This document shows, piece by piece, positions 17,695 through 26,231 of a DNA stretch of 46,071 nt. The first letter of the stretch is position 1. Each line of letters opens with the position of its first letter. The stretch is from Lachnospiraceae bacterium (GTDB taxonomy: Bacteria > Bacillota > Clostridia > Lachnospirales > Lachnospiraceae). The position numbers and the translations under genes are program-made. Where the stretch lies: the NCBI GenBank assembly GCA_022510605.1, contig JAFLTB010000011.1, positions 1-46,071 on the forward strand, written 5' to 3'. Under the pieces are notes generated by a model. It ran no database searches. It was not told the DNA's origin and saw only the letters and a list, made by a program, of their open reading frames with translations.

Positions 17695-17716
17695 GGAAAG
17701 GAAACGATTACATATT

Positions 17717-18859
17717 ATGGGTTTTACAGTTACTGTGGAGCAGGAGGAAGCGTCTACGCAGATTCCTAACTGGTTTATCCAGAACTACCTGCCCTCTGCC
17801 AACGGAAACTTTATAAAGGTCTACCTGTATCTTCGGATGGCCTGCCAGCATCCGGCCCAGACCGGCACCCTGTCTGTCAGTATGCTGGCCGACCGGATGG
17901 AATGCACGGAAAATGATATTTTGCGGGCACTGCGTTACTGGAAACGGGAAGGGCTGGTATTGCTGTCAGAGAAGGACAGCGAGATTACCGGCATCACCCT
18001 GTGTCGGCCGGATTTCCCACAGGAACTCCATGGGCTTTCTTCCTCCCAGGAGAAGGAAGCAGAAGCGGAGCCGGAAGAGCACTGGCCGCCGGAAGAAGCC
18101 CCGCAGAGAGCACGCTGGCAGCCGGAGATTTTACAGACCACCGCCACCTCGGAAACGAAAGTGCCGGACAAGCAGACCTATACGCCGCTTCAGGCCGAAG
18201 CCTTTTTAAAGGATGCGGAAATCAACCAGACCATAACCAATATAGAGCAGCTGCTTGGCGCTCCGGTATCTCCGGCCCATTTGCAATTGATTTTATATTT
18301 TATGTGCGATGTTGGTTTCTCTTCGGAACTTTTGGTTACGCTATACGAAACGGCGCTGAAAAAAGACAAAAAACAACCTAATTATATTGAATCCATTGGC
18401 ATCAGCTGGGCCAAAAAGGGCATTACCACCCCAGAGCAGGCCAGAGAAGAGGCCGCCAGTTTCAGTGGAAAATACGCCCTTGTCACCCGGGCGCTCGGCA
18501 TTAACCGAAGCCTGGCGCCAGCGGAGCGCACCATTATTGACGGCTGGGAATCCTATCACTTCGCCGACTCTATTATTGATGAGGCCTGTCGGCGGACGGT
18601 TCTCCAGACCGGAGATACTGACCTGCGCTATGTCTCCCGGATTTTAGAGGACTGGCACAAACAGAATGTAATTTCCCTGCAGGATATAGAAAAATGTGAT
18701 GAGGCTTTTAAACGCCAGAGAAAAAACAGCGGAAGCTCCCGTAAAAACAGTTCCCGGAAAAACCAGTTTCAGAATTTTCCGCAGCGGGCCTATTCCCAGG
18801 GAGATTACGACAGTCTCGAGCGAAGGCTTCTGCAGGGGCCAAAGGCAGAAAAGGCGTGA
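17717..18859 (+). CDS. DnaD/DnaB-family primosome protein
   Basis: A 380-residue protein related to the DnaD/DnaB primosome proteins that load the replicative helicase at oriC and at restart sites in Firmicutes. It has an N-terminal winged-helix-like region (FIKVYLYLRMACQHP... LADRMECTENDILRALRYWKREGLV), an acidic low-complexity linker (about 105-165), and two DnaD C-terminal domains (about 170-255 with PNYIESIGISWAKKGITT, and 260-345 with DLRYVSRILEDWHKQNV). A basic, Ser/Arg-rich tail follows. The Shine-Dalgarno AGGAAAGGA is an unusually long 14 bases from the ATG and no closer in-frame start exists. It lies 115 bases upstream of the helicase-loader gene. Confidence 0.88.
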   Translation: MGFTVTVEQEEASTQIPNWFIQNYLPSANGNFIKVYLYLRMACQHPAQTGTLSVSMLADRMECTENDILRALRYWKREGLVLLSEKDSEITGITLCRPDFPQELHGLSSSQEKEAEAEPEEHWPPEEAPQRARWQPEILQTTATSETKVPDKQTYTPLQAEAFLKDAEINQTITNIEQLLGAPVSPAHLQLILYFMCDVGFSSELLVTLYETALKKDKKQPNYIESIGISWAKKGITTPEQAREEAASFSGKYALVTRALGINRSLAPAERTIIDGWESYHFADSIIDEACRRTVLQTGDTDLRYVSRILEDWHKQNVISLQDIEKCDEAFKRQRKNSGSSRKNSSRKNQFQNFPQRAYSQGDYDSLERRLLQGPKAEKA

Positions 18860-18943
18860 CTGAGAATCGCACGCCTCTAAAAAATGCTTCGCATTTTTTG
18901 CTTCGCACAAGAGAGAGGGACTGATATATAGAAAAGGCGTGAC
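18847..18943 (+). repeat. Hairpin insertion flanked by 14-base direct repeats
   Basis: The 14-mer agaaaaggcgtgac occurs at 18847-18860, covering the stop codon of the dnaD-like gene, and again at 18930-18943. Between them lie AGGCGTG/CACGCCT (a 7-base hairpin) and AAAAAATGC/GCATTTTTT, which can act as a terminator-like hairpin. AAAAATGCTTCGCAT is shared with the internal hairpin of repeat A (3066-3080, opposite strand). A TATAAT-like sequence follows at 18953-18958. It looks like a small repeat insertion that duplicated its target, or a tandem slip. Confidence 0.6.
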
Positions 18944-18974
18944 AAGATCATGATATAATAAAAGGGAGGATTTT

Positions 18975-19964
18975 ATGGTACTTACAAACAGCCAATACGA
19001 GCAGTTGATGTCCCGGTATTATGACAGACAGCTTCGCAGCAGACACATTTCTGAAAAGCGGTATCAGGAAGTAATCACAGCAGTTCCCTCCCTGAAGGAA
19101 TTAGAACAGCGCATACAAAAAATGTCTCTGGCCCATGCGCGGGACAGGCTTGCCGGCAACGGACAGGGGGCTGACCTGTCAGAGGAAATTGCCGCTGTGA
19201 CTAGGGAACGGGAAGAACTGTTAACCGCCCATGGTTTCCCGGCGGACTACTTAAAACCGGTATATGAGTGCCCGGACTGTCAGGACACCGGCTACATAGG
19301 CGATAAAAAATGCCACTGCTTTGAGCGAGAAATTGTCAATTTCCTCTACTCTCAATCCAACCTGCAGGAGGTATTGGACAGGGAGAACTTCTCCCGCTTT
19401 AATCTGGAACTTTACCCGGACGATTACATGGAGGAGACCACCGGTCAGACGCCACGGGACAACATGAGAAATATTTTCAGGACCGCAAAGGAATTTGTCC
19501 GGAATTTTGACAACGGATGTCAGAATTTACTGTTATATGGAAATACCGGCGTGGGCAAGACCTTTCTCACCAACTGCATTGCCAAGGAACTGTTAGACTC
19601 CTCCCACACCGTAGTCTACTTGACTTCTCTGAAACTATTTGATATTTTAGAGACGTATAAATTTGACAGGGATTTATCCCAGGCGGCGAAAAACGCATCT
19701 GTTTCTTATATTCTGGATAGCGACCTGTTGATTATTGATGATTTGGGGACAGAATTGAATAACAGCTTTACCTCGTCCCAGTTGTACCGCTGTATTGATA
19801 CCAGGCAGAATAACGGAAGCTCCACTATTATTTCCACCAATCTTTCCTTTGATGATTTGCGGGAGCAATACAGTGAGAGAATTTTTTCACGGATTACCAG
19901 CAACTATACCCTGTTAAAACTGACCGGTGATGATATACGCTTGAAAAAGGCGTGGCTGAAATAA
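18975..19964 (+). CDS. Helicase loader ATPase (DnaI/DnaC-like)
   Basis: Loads the replicative helicase onto single-stranded DNA together with DnaD-type proteins. The 329-residue protein has a DnaI-like N-terminal helical region, a zinc-binding CPDCQDTGYIGDKKCHC motif at about residues 98-114, and a AAA+ domain with Walker A GNTGVGKT and Walker B LLIIDDLGTE. Sensor and arginine-finger candidates lie in STIISTNLSFDDLREQYSER and SRITSNYT. The ATG follows GGGAGG. It follows the dnaD-like gene, so helicase-loading functions are grouped, but a hairpin repeat and a TATAAT-like box in between suggest it may also have its own promoter. Confidence 0.92.
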   Translation: MVLTNSQYEQLMSRYYDRQLRSRHISEKRYQEVITAVPSLKELEQRIQKMSLAHARDRLAGNGQGADLSEEIAAVTREREELLTAHGFPADYLKPVYECPDCQDTGYIGDKKCHCFEREIVNFLYSQSNLQEVLDRENFSRFNLELYPDDYMEETTGQTPRDNMRNIFRTAKEFVRNFDNGCQNLLLYGNTGVGKTFLTNCIAKELLDSSHTVVYLTSLKLFDILETYKFDRDLSQAAKNASVSYILDSDLLIIDDLGTELNNSFTSSQLYRCIDTRQNNGSSTIISTNLSFDDLREQYSERIFSRITSNYTLLKLTGDDIRLKKAWLK

Positions 19965-20017
19965 AAAAGGATACCTACACAATTTCCAATACATAATAAA
20001 AACATGGAGGAACAAAA

Positions 20018-21181
20018 ATGAGCCAAAAAGATTTAGCACAGACAATCCCTTATGGAGACCTTGGTATTATCCCATTGGAGAGCAGCCGCTCTATTGGTGA
20101 AAAGGTAGACGCCTATATTGCCAGATGGCGCAACGAGGCCACCCCAGGAACCTCCATTCACTTCAACAATTACAAAAAGGATTCCTATATTATTGACGCT
20201 GTGTGTCCGCGTTTTGGCTCCGGCGAATCCAAAGGAATCCTGAATGAATCGGTACGGGGAAAGGATATTTATCTTCTGGTGGATGTGTGCAACCATAGTC
20301 TGTCCTATAAAGTCTGCGGCCAGATTAATCATATGTCACCGGACGACCACTATCAGGATTTAAAGCGCATGATTGCCGCCATCAGTGGCAAAGCAAGGCG
20401 TATTACAGTGATTATGCCCTTCCTCTATGAGAGCAGACAGCATAAGCGCAGCTCCAGAGAATCCCTGGACTGTGCCTTGGCTTTACAGGAAATGACAAAC
20501 ATGGGTGTGGAAAACATCATTACCTTTGACGCCCACGACCCACGGGTGCAAAATGCCATCCCTCTGAAAAGCTTTGAGACAGTGCAGCCCACTTACCAGT
20601 TTATTAAGGCACTGTTGGCCAACGTGTCGGATATCCGCATGAATGCTCAGAACATGATGATTATCAGCCCGGATGAGGGCGCCATGGGACGAGCCATCTA
20701 CTTTGCCAATGTGGCCGGCGTAGATGTGGGAACCTTTTACAAACGGCGGGATTACACAAAAATTGTAGAGGGGCGCAACCCGATTATCGCCCATGAATTT
20801 CTGGGTGCCGATGTGGCGGGTAAGGATGTGGTGATTATCGATGACATGATTTCCTCCGGCGAGAGCATGATTGATGTTGCCACAGAATTAAAACGCCGGA
20901 AGGCTAACCGTATTTTCGTCGCCTCCACCTTCGGTCTCTTTACCAACGGACTGGCTAAATTTGATGCGGCCTATGAGAGCGGTCTGATTGACCGCCTTAT
21001 GACCACCAATCTCATCTACCAGCCGGAAGAGCTTCTGCAGAGAGAATATTACATTAACGTAGATATGAGTAAATATATCGCACTTCTGATTGATACCTTA
21101 AATCACGATTCTTCCATTTCCGGATATCTGGATCCAGCAGACCGGATTGAACGGATATTGAAAAAGTACAATCAGAAATAA
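20018..21181 (+). CDS. prs: Ribose-phosphate pyrophosphokinase, long form
   Basis: Makes PRPP from ATP and ribose-5-phosphate for nucleotide, His and Trp synthesis. At 387 residues it is longer than the usual 310-320, with an extended N-terminus and insertions. Core motifs are kept: the ATP-site region MPFLYESRQHKRSSRES, the metal-site FDAHDPRVQN and the PRPP loop DVVIIDDMISSGESM. The longer branch may differ in allosteric control; that is inference. GGAGG lies seven bases before the ATG. It follows the helicase loader by 53 bases and converges on the PBP gene. Confidence 0.92.
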   Translation: MSQKDLAQTIPYGDLGIIPLESSRSIGEKVDAYIARWRNEATPGTSIHFNNYKKDSYIIDAVCPRFGSGESKGILNESVRGKDIYLLVDVCNHSLSYKVCGQINHMSPDDHYQDLKRMIAAISGKARRITVIMPFLYESRQHKRSSRESLDCALALQEMTNMGVENIITFDAHDPRVQNAIPLKSFETVQPTYQFIKALLANVSDIRMNAQNMMIISPDEGAMGRAIYFANVAGVDVGTFYKRRDYTKIVEGRNPIIAHEFLGADVAGKDVVIIDDMISSGESMIDVATELKRRKANRIFVASTFGLFTNGLAKFDAAYESGLIDRLMTTNLIYQPEELLQREYYINVDMSKYIALLIDTLNHDSSISGYLDPADRIERILKKYNQK

Positions 21182-21201
21182 ATTTATATCGGTTTCATCT
21201 T

Positions 21202-23523
21202 TTAAGGAGTCTCCTCCTGATTTTCGGTTTCTCCCGTGCCATCGTCATTCGGATTTTCTCCTTCCCCTCCAGTACCGTCGCCCCCATCTACGGCTGGCGG
21301 CTCTGTGGCTGGAACCGGTGTTGCTGGCACGCTGGTGGCCGTCGGCGCTTTTGTCGTTGACGGCTTTTTCGTTTTGGATGGTTTTTTCGTCTTTCTTGGC
21401 CCTAAATCATCCGGGTCTTCATCTACCTCCGACTCATCATCAGGATCACGGTCCACATCTCCATCGTTGGAACTACTGCCGGAGCCTGAAGAACCGCTCC
21501 CTGAATAAGAGGAGCCGCTGCTGGAAGGATCCTTTTCATATGGAAATTCCTTTACCTTCAATCCTTCATGTATTCCCTCCATAAATTCATGCCAGGTTCG
21601 TCCCGGATAACTGGCGCCATACAAATCACTTACGGTCTGCGGGGAATCACATCCTACCCATACGGCAGTGGTATAGTATGGCGTGAAACCACAGAACCAG
21701 CCATCCTTTCTATCGTTGGTTGTACCGGTCTTGCCTGCACATGGCATGCCATTACTTATGCCTAAGCCCCGGGCGGTTCCCCGGACTAACACACCTTTCA
21801 GAATATCTACCATGGCATTGGCCGCATCTGCGTTATAAATATATTTTTCATTTACATCGTCCTCTATTATCACATTGCCATCCGAATCCCGTATTTCCAC
21901 AATACAGGTAGGCTCCCGGTATTTTCCATCGTTTTCCAGTGTCGCATAAGCAGACGCCATCTCTAACGGGCTGGCGCCATAGGTCAGTCCTCCCAGGGAA
22001 GCCGGCAGATAATAATCCGATTTTACAATCCGGCTGAAATTCATCTGCAGCAGATAATCCAGCCCTACCTCCGGTGTCAGTTTTTCAAATAACTGCCAGG
22101 CCACCGTATTCAAGGACTGCTCCACCGCAAACCGCAGAGACACATACCCATAGTACCGGCCGCTGGCATTGGACGGCCCATCCGCAAACTTGTGGTCGTT
22201 GATGGTAGTATTGGCCGTATCGCCTCTTTCCAGAGATGGTGTGTATACAACCAGCGGTTTAATGGAACTTCCCGGCTGGCGGAAAGACTGATAGGCACGG
22301 TTCAGGGAATACCCTTCTGTTTTCTGGCTCCGCCCTCCCACAATGGCCACTACCCGGCCGGTTTTATTGTCAATGCAGACCGCCGCTCCCTGCATTTTAT
22401 ACATACCGTTAGAACCTTTTTCCGTAAAACCGGAAAGGTTGTTATTAATGGCAGACTGCAGTTTTTTCTGTTTTTGCAAGTCAATGGAGGTATAGATACG
22501 GTACCCATTGTTCAGCAGCATCTGCTGTGCCGTAGCATAGGCCTCATCATACTCATCATCATATGTTTTCTTTTCCTTGTCACTGTCAAATTCATTTTGA
22601 AACTCGAATCCATTTTTTTTCATCAGTGCGCGGGTAGCGCTATAGGTGATAAAGGTCTGAATGTAATCCCTCTTTTTTACCTCCTGGATGTTCAGCTTAA
22701 TCTTTTCGTTGTAAGCCTCGTCATACTCCACCCGGTTAATTACGCCGTCGTTTAGCATCTGGTCTAAAATACGATTTTTCCTGGAAATGGTATTGTCAAA
22801 ATTCTTCTCCGGATCATACAGCGTAGGGTTATTGGGAATTGCACAGAGAAAACAAATCTGTCCCAGAGACAATTCCTGACTGCCTTTACTGAAGTATCCC
22901 CTGGCAGCTGCCTCCAGGCCATAATACCCATTGGCGAAATAAATCGTATTCATATAAAATTCCATAATCTGTTCTTTCGTGTATTTATCCTCCAGCTCCA
23001 TGGCAATAAAAATTTCTTTTATCTTTCGCTCATAGGTTTTGTCTGTAGTCAGGAAAGTCCCCCTGGCTAACTGCTGGGTAATAGTGGAAGCACCCTGGGT
23101 CTTTTCCCCTTTATTTCGTATCAGCTCCAGTCCCGCACGCACAATACCCTCAGCGTCAATGCCGTTATGGCTGTAAAATTTCTTGTCCTCTGTAACAATC
23201 ATAGCTTCTTTAGCGTATTCCGGAATGGAATCAAAGTCCAGATAATAGACGTCCTTATCTCCCTTTAATACGGCAATTTGCTTACCCTTACTGTTATAGG
23301 CAATAGAAGTCTCCGAGGTCCGGAAGGTCTCTGCAGAAGATGCCTGCACCAGCGCCTTGGCCTCCTGCTGCATGGCAAAAATATCTTCGCCATATCGGAA
23401 GTAGAAAAACAGGCCGCCAGCCAGAATCGTCAACAAAATAAATAAAACAAAAATTTTAACAACCAGCCAGAATTTTCTATGCTTTTTTTGTCTCTTTTTC
23501 TTTTTCAGTTTCTTCTCAGCCAT
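21202..23523 (-). CDS. Class A penicillin-binding protein (PBP1A-like)
   Basis: A bifunctional peptidoglycan glycosyltransferase/transpeptidase of 773 residues, anchored by one membrane helix after a very basic cytoplasmic N-terminus (KKLKKKKRQKKHRK). The GT51 domain has VTEDKKFYSHNGID with the catalytic Glu, and GASTITQQLARGTF. The transpeptidase domain has QPGSSIKPL (SxxK), SLNT (SxN) and CAGKTGTTND (KTG). The extracellular tail of about 105 residues is low-complexity: a Ser/Gly run, an acidic stretch, then Lys/Thr/Pro-rich sequence. The ATG at 23523 has GGGAGG five bases ahead; the open frame runs 20 codons further without a site. It lies 19 bases after the PAS gene, so cotranscription is likely. 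Confidence 0.95.
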   Translation of the reverse strand: MAEKKLKKKKRQKKHRKFWLVVKIFVLFILLTILAGGLFFYFRYGEDIFAMQQEAKALVQASSAETFRTSETSIAYNSKGKQIAVLKGDKDVYYLDFDSIPEYAKEAMIVTEDKKFYSHNGIDAEGIVRAGLELIRNKGEKTQGASTITQQLARGTFLTTDKTYERKIKEIFIAMELEDKYTKEQIMEFYMNTIYFANGYYGLEAAARGYFSKGSQELSLGQICFLCAIPNNPTLYDPEKNFDNTISRKNRILDQMLNDGVINRVEYDEAYNEKIKLNIQEVKKRDYIQTFITYSATRALMKKNGFEFQNEFDSDKEKKTYDDEYDEAYATAQQMLLNNGYRIYTSIDLQKQKKLQSAINNNLSGFTEKGSNGMYKMQGAAVCIDNKTGRVVAIVGGRSQKTEGYSLNRAYQSFRQPGSSIKPLVVYTPSLERGDTANTTINDHKFADGPSNASGRYYGYVSLRFAVEQSLNTVAWQLFEKLTPEVGLDYLLQMNFSRIVKSDYYLPASLGGLTYGASPLEMASAYATLENDGKYREPTCIVEIRDSDGNVIIEDDVNEKYIYNADAANAMVDILKGVLVRGTARGLGISNGMPCAGKTGTTNDRKDGWFCGFTPYYTTAVWVGCDSPQTVSDLYGASYPGRTWHEFMEGIHEGLKVKEFPYEKDPSSSGSSYSGSGSSGSGSSSNDGDVDRDPDDESEVDEDPDDLGPRKTKKPSKTKKPSTTKAPTATSVPATPVPATEPPAVDGGDGTGGEGENPNDDGTGETENQEETP

Positions 23524-23542
23524 TGTTACCTCCCTTTTACAA

Positions 23543-24841
23543 CTATACCCGTATGTACCGTTCTCCCTTGGTAATCTTTGCAAGGTGCAGGGCTTCTTCT
23601 ACTTCCTCATAAAAAACGGAAAAATTCACAGCCCCCTGCATCAGCGCCGCACCAATACAGCACGATAGGGATAAATCTGCCACCTTATTATCCTCATGTT
23701 CTATCATAGAAACAATATGCTCCATAATGGAGTCCAGTTCCTCCTCCGAAAGATTTTTTAGATACAAAAGAATCCGGCCGTCCCCCATACGCCCCAGCAT
23801 GGCATGTCCATCGACTTCCTTCTGTATCAGATCCATTGCCTTAAACAACACCGCGTCTCCACAGGCCACGCCATTTTGTTCCACAATTTTTTTGAAATGG
23901 TCAATGGCCACAATGGCCATGGCGTGGGTATCCTCCAGTTCAGCATTTTCCAAAGTATCCTGGATTTTCCCCCGTATGCCGCTTTTCTCATACAGTTTCC
24001 TCTCCCACTCTGTCTTTGCCTCCTGACGCCTTAACATCTCATCGTGTATATTTTTAATGCGGCCGATAATCCGGATTACATTCCCACTTTCATCCTCAAT
24101 ACTGGTGTAATACAGCCAATGCCATTCATACCCGCGTCCTGATATTTTGCTCAGGTATTCAAACTGCCCCTCTGCCTTTTTGCCAGCGGCCGTATTCAGA
24201 TGCCGGCAAAACATTTCCATATGCTCCGGATGTACCAGGGGATATTTCTGCAGCATTTCCGAGTAATGGGGCACCCTGCGCCGAATCAATTCTCCATCTA
24301 TTTCCTTATAGGAATAAGTCATAGTATCTTCTAACACATTTACTTCAAATAAAATTTCATCTGAAGTCTCCTCCAGAAGCCGGTAGCGCTCATTTTGTAC
24401 CGCCAGTTCATGCTCCAGTTTTTTCTGCCGGGTAACATCCAGTATAATTGCAATGAAAATATGACGTCTACGGTATCGCCTGAGAATTCTTCCGCGCACC
24501 CATACCCAGCCGTTTTTTTTCGGCATCATACGGTAGTGCAACTCACAGTCCAGTACCTTTCCCGTCTCCACTGCCATCTGTACTTCATCCCGCAGCCGCT
24601 GCGCATGATGTTCTGTCAGCAAAAATTCTGCATTTTCCTTTGCCTTATCATAGAAATCCTCTTCAAAACCATGGCACAACTGCAGCGCACCGGAGCTTAA
24701 ATAGAGCGGACGAATCTTATCACTACATTCATACACGCCAATTCCCCCTGGTAAAAGATTGCCAAAGGATTCCAAAAAAATATTCCAGGCTTCAAACTCT
24801 TTTTTCAGACTATTGCTCTTTTTTATTTCTGTTTTCCCCAA
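23543..24841 (-). CDS. PAS-domain protein with degenerate GGDEF domain
   Basis: A 432-residue cytoplasmic signalling protein. Two PAS-type sensor domains are visible: one around LHYRMMPKKNGWVWVRGRILRR...ILDVTRQKKLEHELAVQNERYRLLEE, a second around GQFEYLSKISGRGYEWHWLYYTSIEDESGNVIRIIGRIKNI. The C-terminal 165 residues have the GGDEF fold, but the active-site strand reads LGRMGDGRILLY where RxGGDEF is expected, so cyclase activity is probably lost and a ligand- or GTP-sensing role is more likely. The TTG at 24841 is chosen because AGGAGG lies nine bases upstream; an ATG at 24868 is the alternative. Frame upstream of that overlaps the CgeB-like gene and is not used. Confidence 0.82.
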   Translation of the reverse strand: MGKTEIKKSNSLKKEFEAWNIFLESFGNLLPGGIGVYECSDKIRPLYLSSGALQLCHGFEEDFYDKAKENAEFLLTEHHAQRLRDEVQMAVETGKVLDCELHYRMMPKKNGWVWVRGRILRRYRRRHIFIAIILDVTRQKKLEHELAVQNERYRLLEETSDEILFEVNVLEDTMTYSYKEIDGELIRRRVPHYSEMLQKYPLVHPEHMEMFCRHLNTAAGKKAEGQFEYLSKISGRGYEWHWLYYTSIEDESGNVIRIIGRIKNIHDEMLRRQEAKTEWERKLYEKSGIRGKIQDTLENAELEDTHAMAIVAIDHFKKIVEQNGVACGDAVLFKAMDLIQKEVDGHAMLGRMGDGRILLYLKNLSEEELDSIMEHIVSMIEHEDNKVADLSLSCCIGAALMQGAVNFSVFYEEVEEALHLAKITKGERYIRV

Positions 24842-24892
24842 TTCATCACACCTCCTGCCATAAGACATCAGGCTTCTGATACCGCATTTTAT

Positions 24893-24921
24893 ATTATACC
24901 CCATTTTAGGGTATCTTGCAA
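24893..24921 (-). promoter_or_regulatory. Promoter of the PAS/PBP pair
   Basis: Minus-strand TTGCAA (24916-24921) and TATAAT (24893-24898), spacer 17 bases. It overlaps the 3' end of the CgeB-like gene, 50 bases ahead of the PAS gene start. Confidence 0.7.
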
Positions 24922-26093
24922 AGTATTTCTTCGTGGATGCGTCTGGCTCTGTCCGCCCAGGTATGCCCTGCCGCAGCACTTTTATACCCCTGGCAGGAAA
25001 GTCTTTCCCAACGCTCCCTGTCCGCCAGCAGACTCCGTATCTGCTCTGCCAGCGCCTCCCGGTTATCCAGTTCATAAAAAAGAATCTCCTCACCCTCTTT
25101 CAATTCCTCCTGGAGATAATGGCTCCAATCCGTAACACAGACGGCGCCATTTAACATGGAATTAAACACCCGGTCGTGGGCACCCTCCTTAAACCAGGGC
25201 AGGACATTCAGGGAAATCTTCGCCCGGCTGATTTGCTGCAGGCATCCCAGGGAATCCAGGGATTTGCCCTTTATAAGGTTTTCCGGATTCCTGCACGCCA
25301 GCTTTTCCCAGCCCGCACCATAACAGGTCACCGTCACACCCGCCTCCACCAGGCTTTTTACCACTTCGCCGCGAAAATAATTTCTCACGTATAAATCAAT
25401 CATAATCATGTTGGGCATACATTCTTTTATGCCCTCCTCATTAATATCTTCTACCTCCCGCTCCAGATGCTTGATAATCCCCGTGCTCATTCCCATATGG
25501 GGATGTTCGATGAAATCCTGTATAATACCGTAATAAAATTCTGTATATTCGTCGTTTATCCGGGTCAGGGTATGCTCAAAATCCGACGGCGGCGTATAAT
25601 TCCCCGTGAACACCACTTCGAGCGGTCGCTCCTCCCAGCCCGGCAGAGTGTCCGGCTTCCACAGAGAAGTGCCCGCCAGAGGCAAAAAAGGCCCTCTTTT
25701 TATTTCCGGGAAAAATCGTTTCAAATAGGCCTCGTGCTCCCTGTCAATGGATATTTGTGCATAATCCTCCGGCAAATAGGGGCGGAATTTGTGATAGTAA
25801 AACGGATGGTCCACCACAATATTGATAAGGGGAATCTGGCGGGCTTCAAAAAAGTTTACGCCTTTGGCGTCTATCATATAATCCTCACCCCGGCAGCCGT
25901 CAAAGTTAAAGCTCACTACCGCTGTCACCTTCGGTTCACAGAACCAGAGCAGTTTGGAAAAGCTGTCATACTCTGCACACTGGTCAAAGTAAAACACCTC
26001 ATAGCCCAGCTTCTGAAAAGCCTTTCCCATCTGCTCGCTGAAAAAACCCAGTGTCTCAATCCCCTTGGTAAATAATACCAGCTTTCGTATCAT
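24906..26093 (-). CDS. CgeB-like glycosyltransferase (DUF3880 family)
   Basis: A 395-residue cytoplasmic protein of the CgeB/GT4-like type. The N-terminal half resembles DUF3880 (KLVLFTKGIETLGFFSEQMGKAF..., VVSFNFDGCRGED, IVVDHPFYYHKF); the C-terminal half is a glycosyltransferase-like Rossmann domain (GVTVTCYGAGW, ISRAKISLNVLPWFKEGAHDRVFNSMLNGAVCVTD). In Bacillus, CgeB is linked to the outermost spore layer, and relatives occur in flagellin or surface glycosylation clusters. The acceptor is unknown here. The ATG at 26093 follows GAGG by seven bases. No glycan cluster surrounds it, although two GT-C enzymes lie 5 kb away. Confidence 0.82.
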   Translation of the reverse strand: MIRKLVLFTKGIETLGFFSEQMGKAFQKLGYEVFYFDQCAEYDSFSKLLWFCEPKVTAVVSFNFDGCRGEDYMIDAKGVNFFEARQIPLINIVVDHPFYYHKFRPYLPEDYAQISIDREHEAYLKRFFPEIKRGPFLPLAGTSLWKPDTLPGWEERPLEVVFTGNYTPPSDFEHTLTRINDEYTEFYYGIIQDFIEHPHMGMSTGIIKHLEREVEDINEEGIKECMPNMIMIDLYVRNYFRGEVVKSLVEAGVTVTCYGAGWEKLACRNPENLIKGKSLDSLGCLQQISRAKISLNVLPWFKEGAHDRVFNSMLNGAVCVTDWSHYLQEELKEGEEILFYELDNREALAEQIRSLLADRERWERLSCQGYKSAAAGHTWADRARRIHEEILCKIP

Positions 26094-26168
26094 GGACATT
26101 CCTCTTTTCTATTCTGGCGCGATGGTGCAAGACGAAACAGGATGCAACTTAGCGCCATCCTGCTATGT

Positions 26169-26195
26169 AAAAATCCCACCGCATAAATGCGGTGG
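26169..26195 (-). terminator. Intrinsic terminator after the hydrogenase gene
   Basis: On the minus strand CCACCGCA/TGCGGTGG (perfect 8-base stem, loop TTTA) followed by GATTTTT. A second hairpin, CAGGATG/CATCCTG, lies just downstream, about 26125-26165. Confidence 0.85.
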
Positions 26196-26231
26196 AGATT
26201 TCATAAAATTTCTTTTTTTCGCCACTGTCTG

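Noticed and set aside
17380-17716. Chromosomal replication origin
   Set aside because: DnaA boxes are present but there is no dnaA, dnaN or clear unwinding-element array here; regulation or titration is the safer reading.
24869-25093. N-terminal extension of the PAS protein overlapping the CgeB-like gene
   Set aside because: It lacks a ribosome site, reads as random sequence, and a promoter and AGGAGG site lie downstream of it.
26100-26231. Riboswitch upstream or downstream of the hydrogenase
   Set aside because: The hairpins follow the hydrogenase stop codon and one ends in a T run, so an intrinsic terminator explains them.
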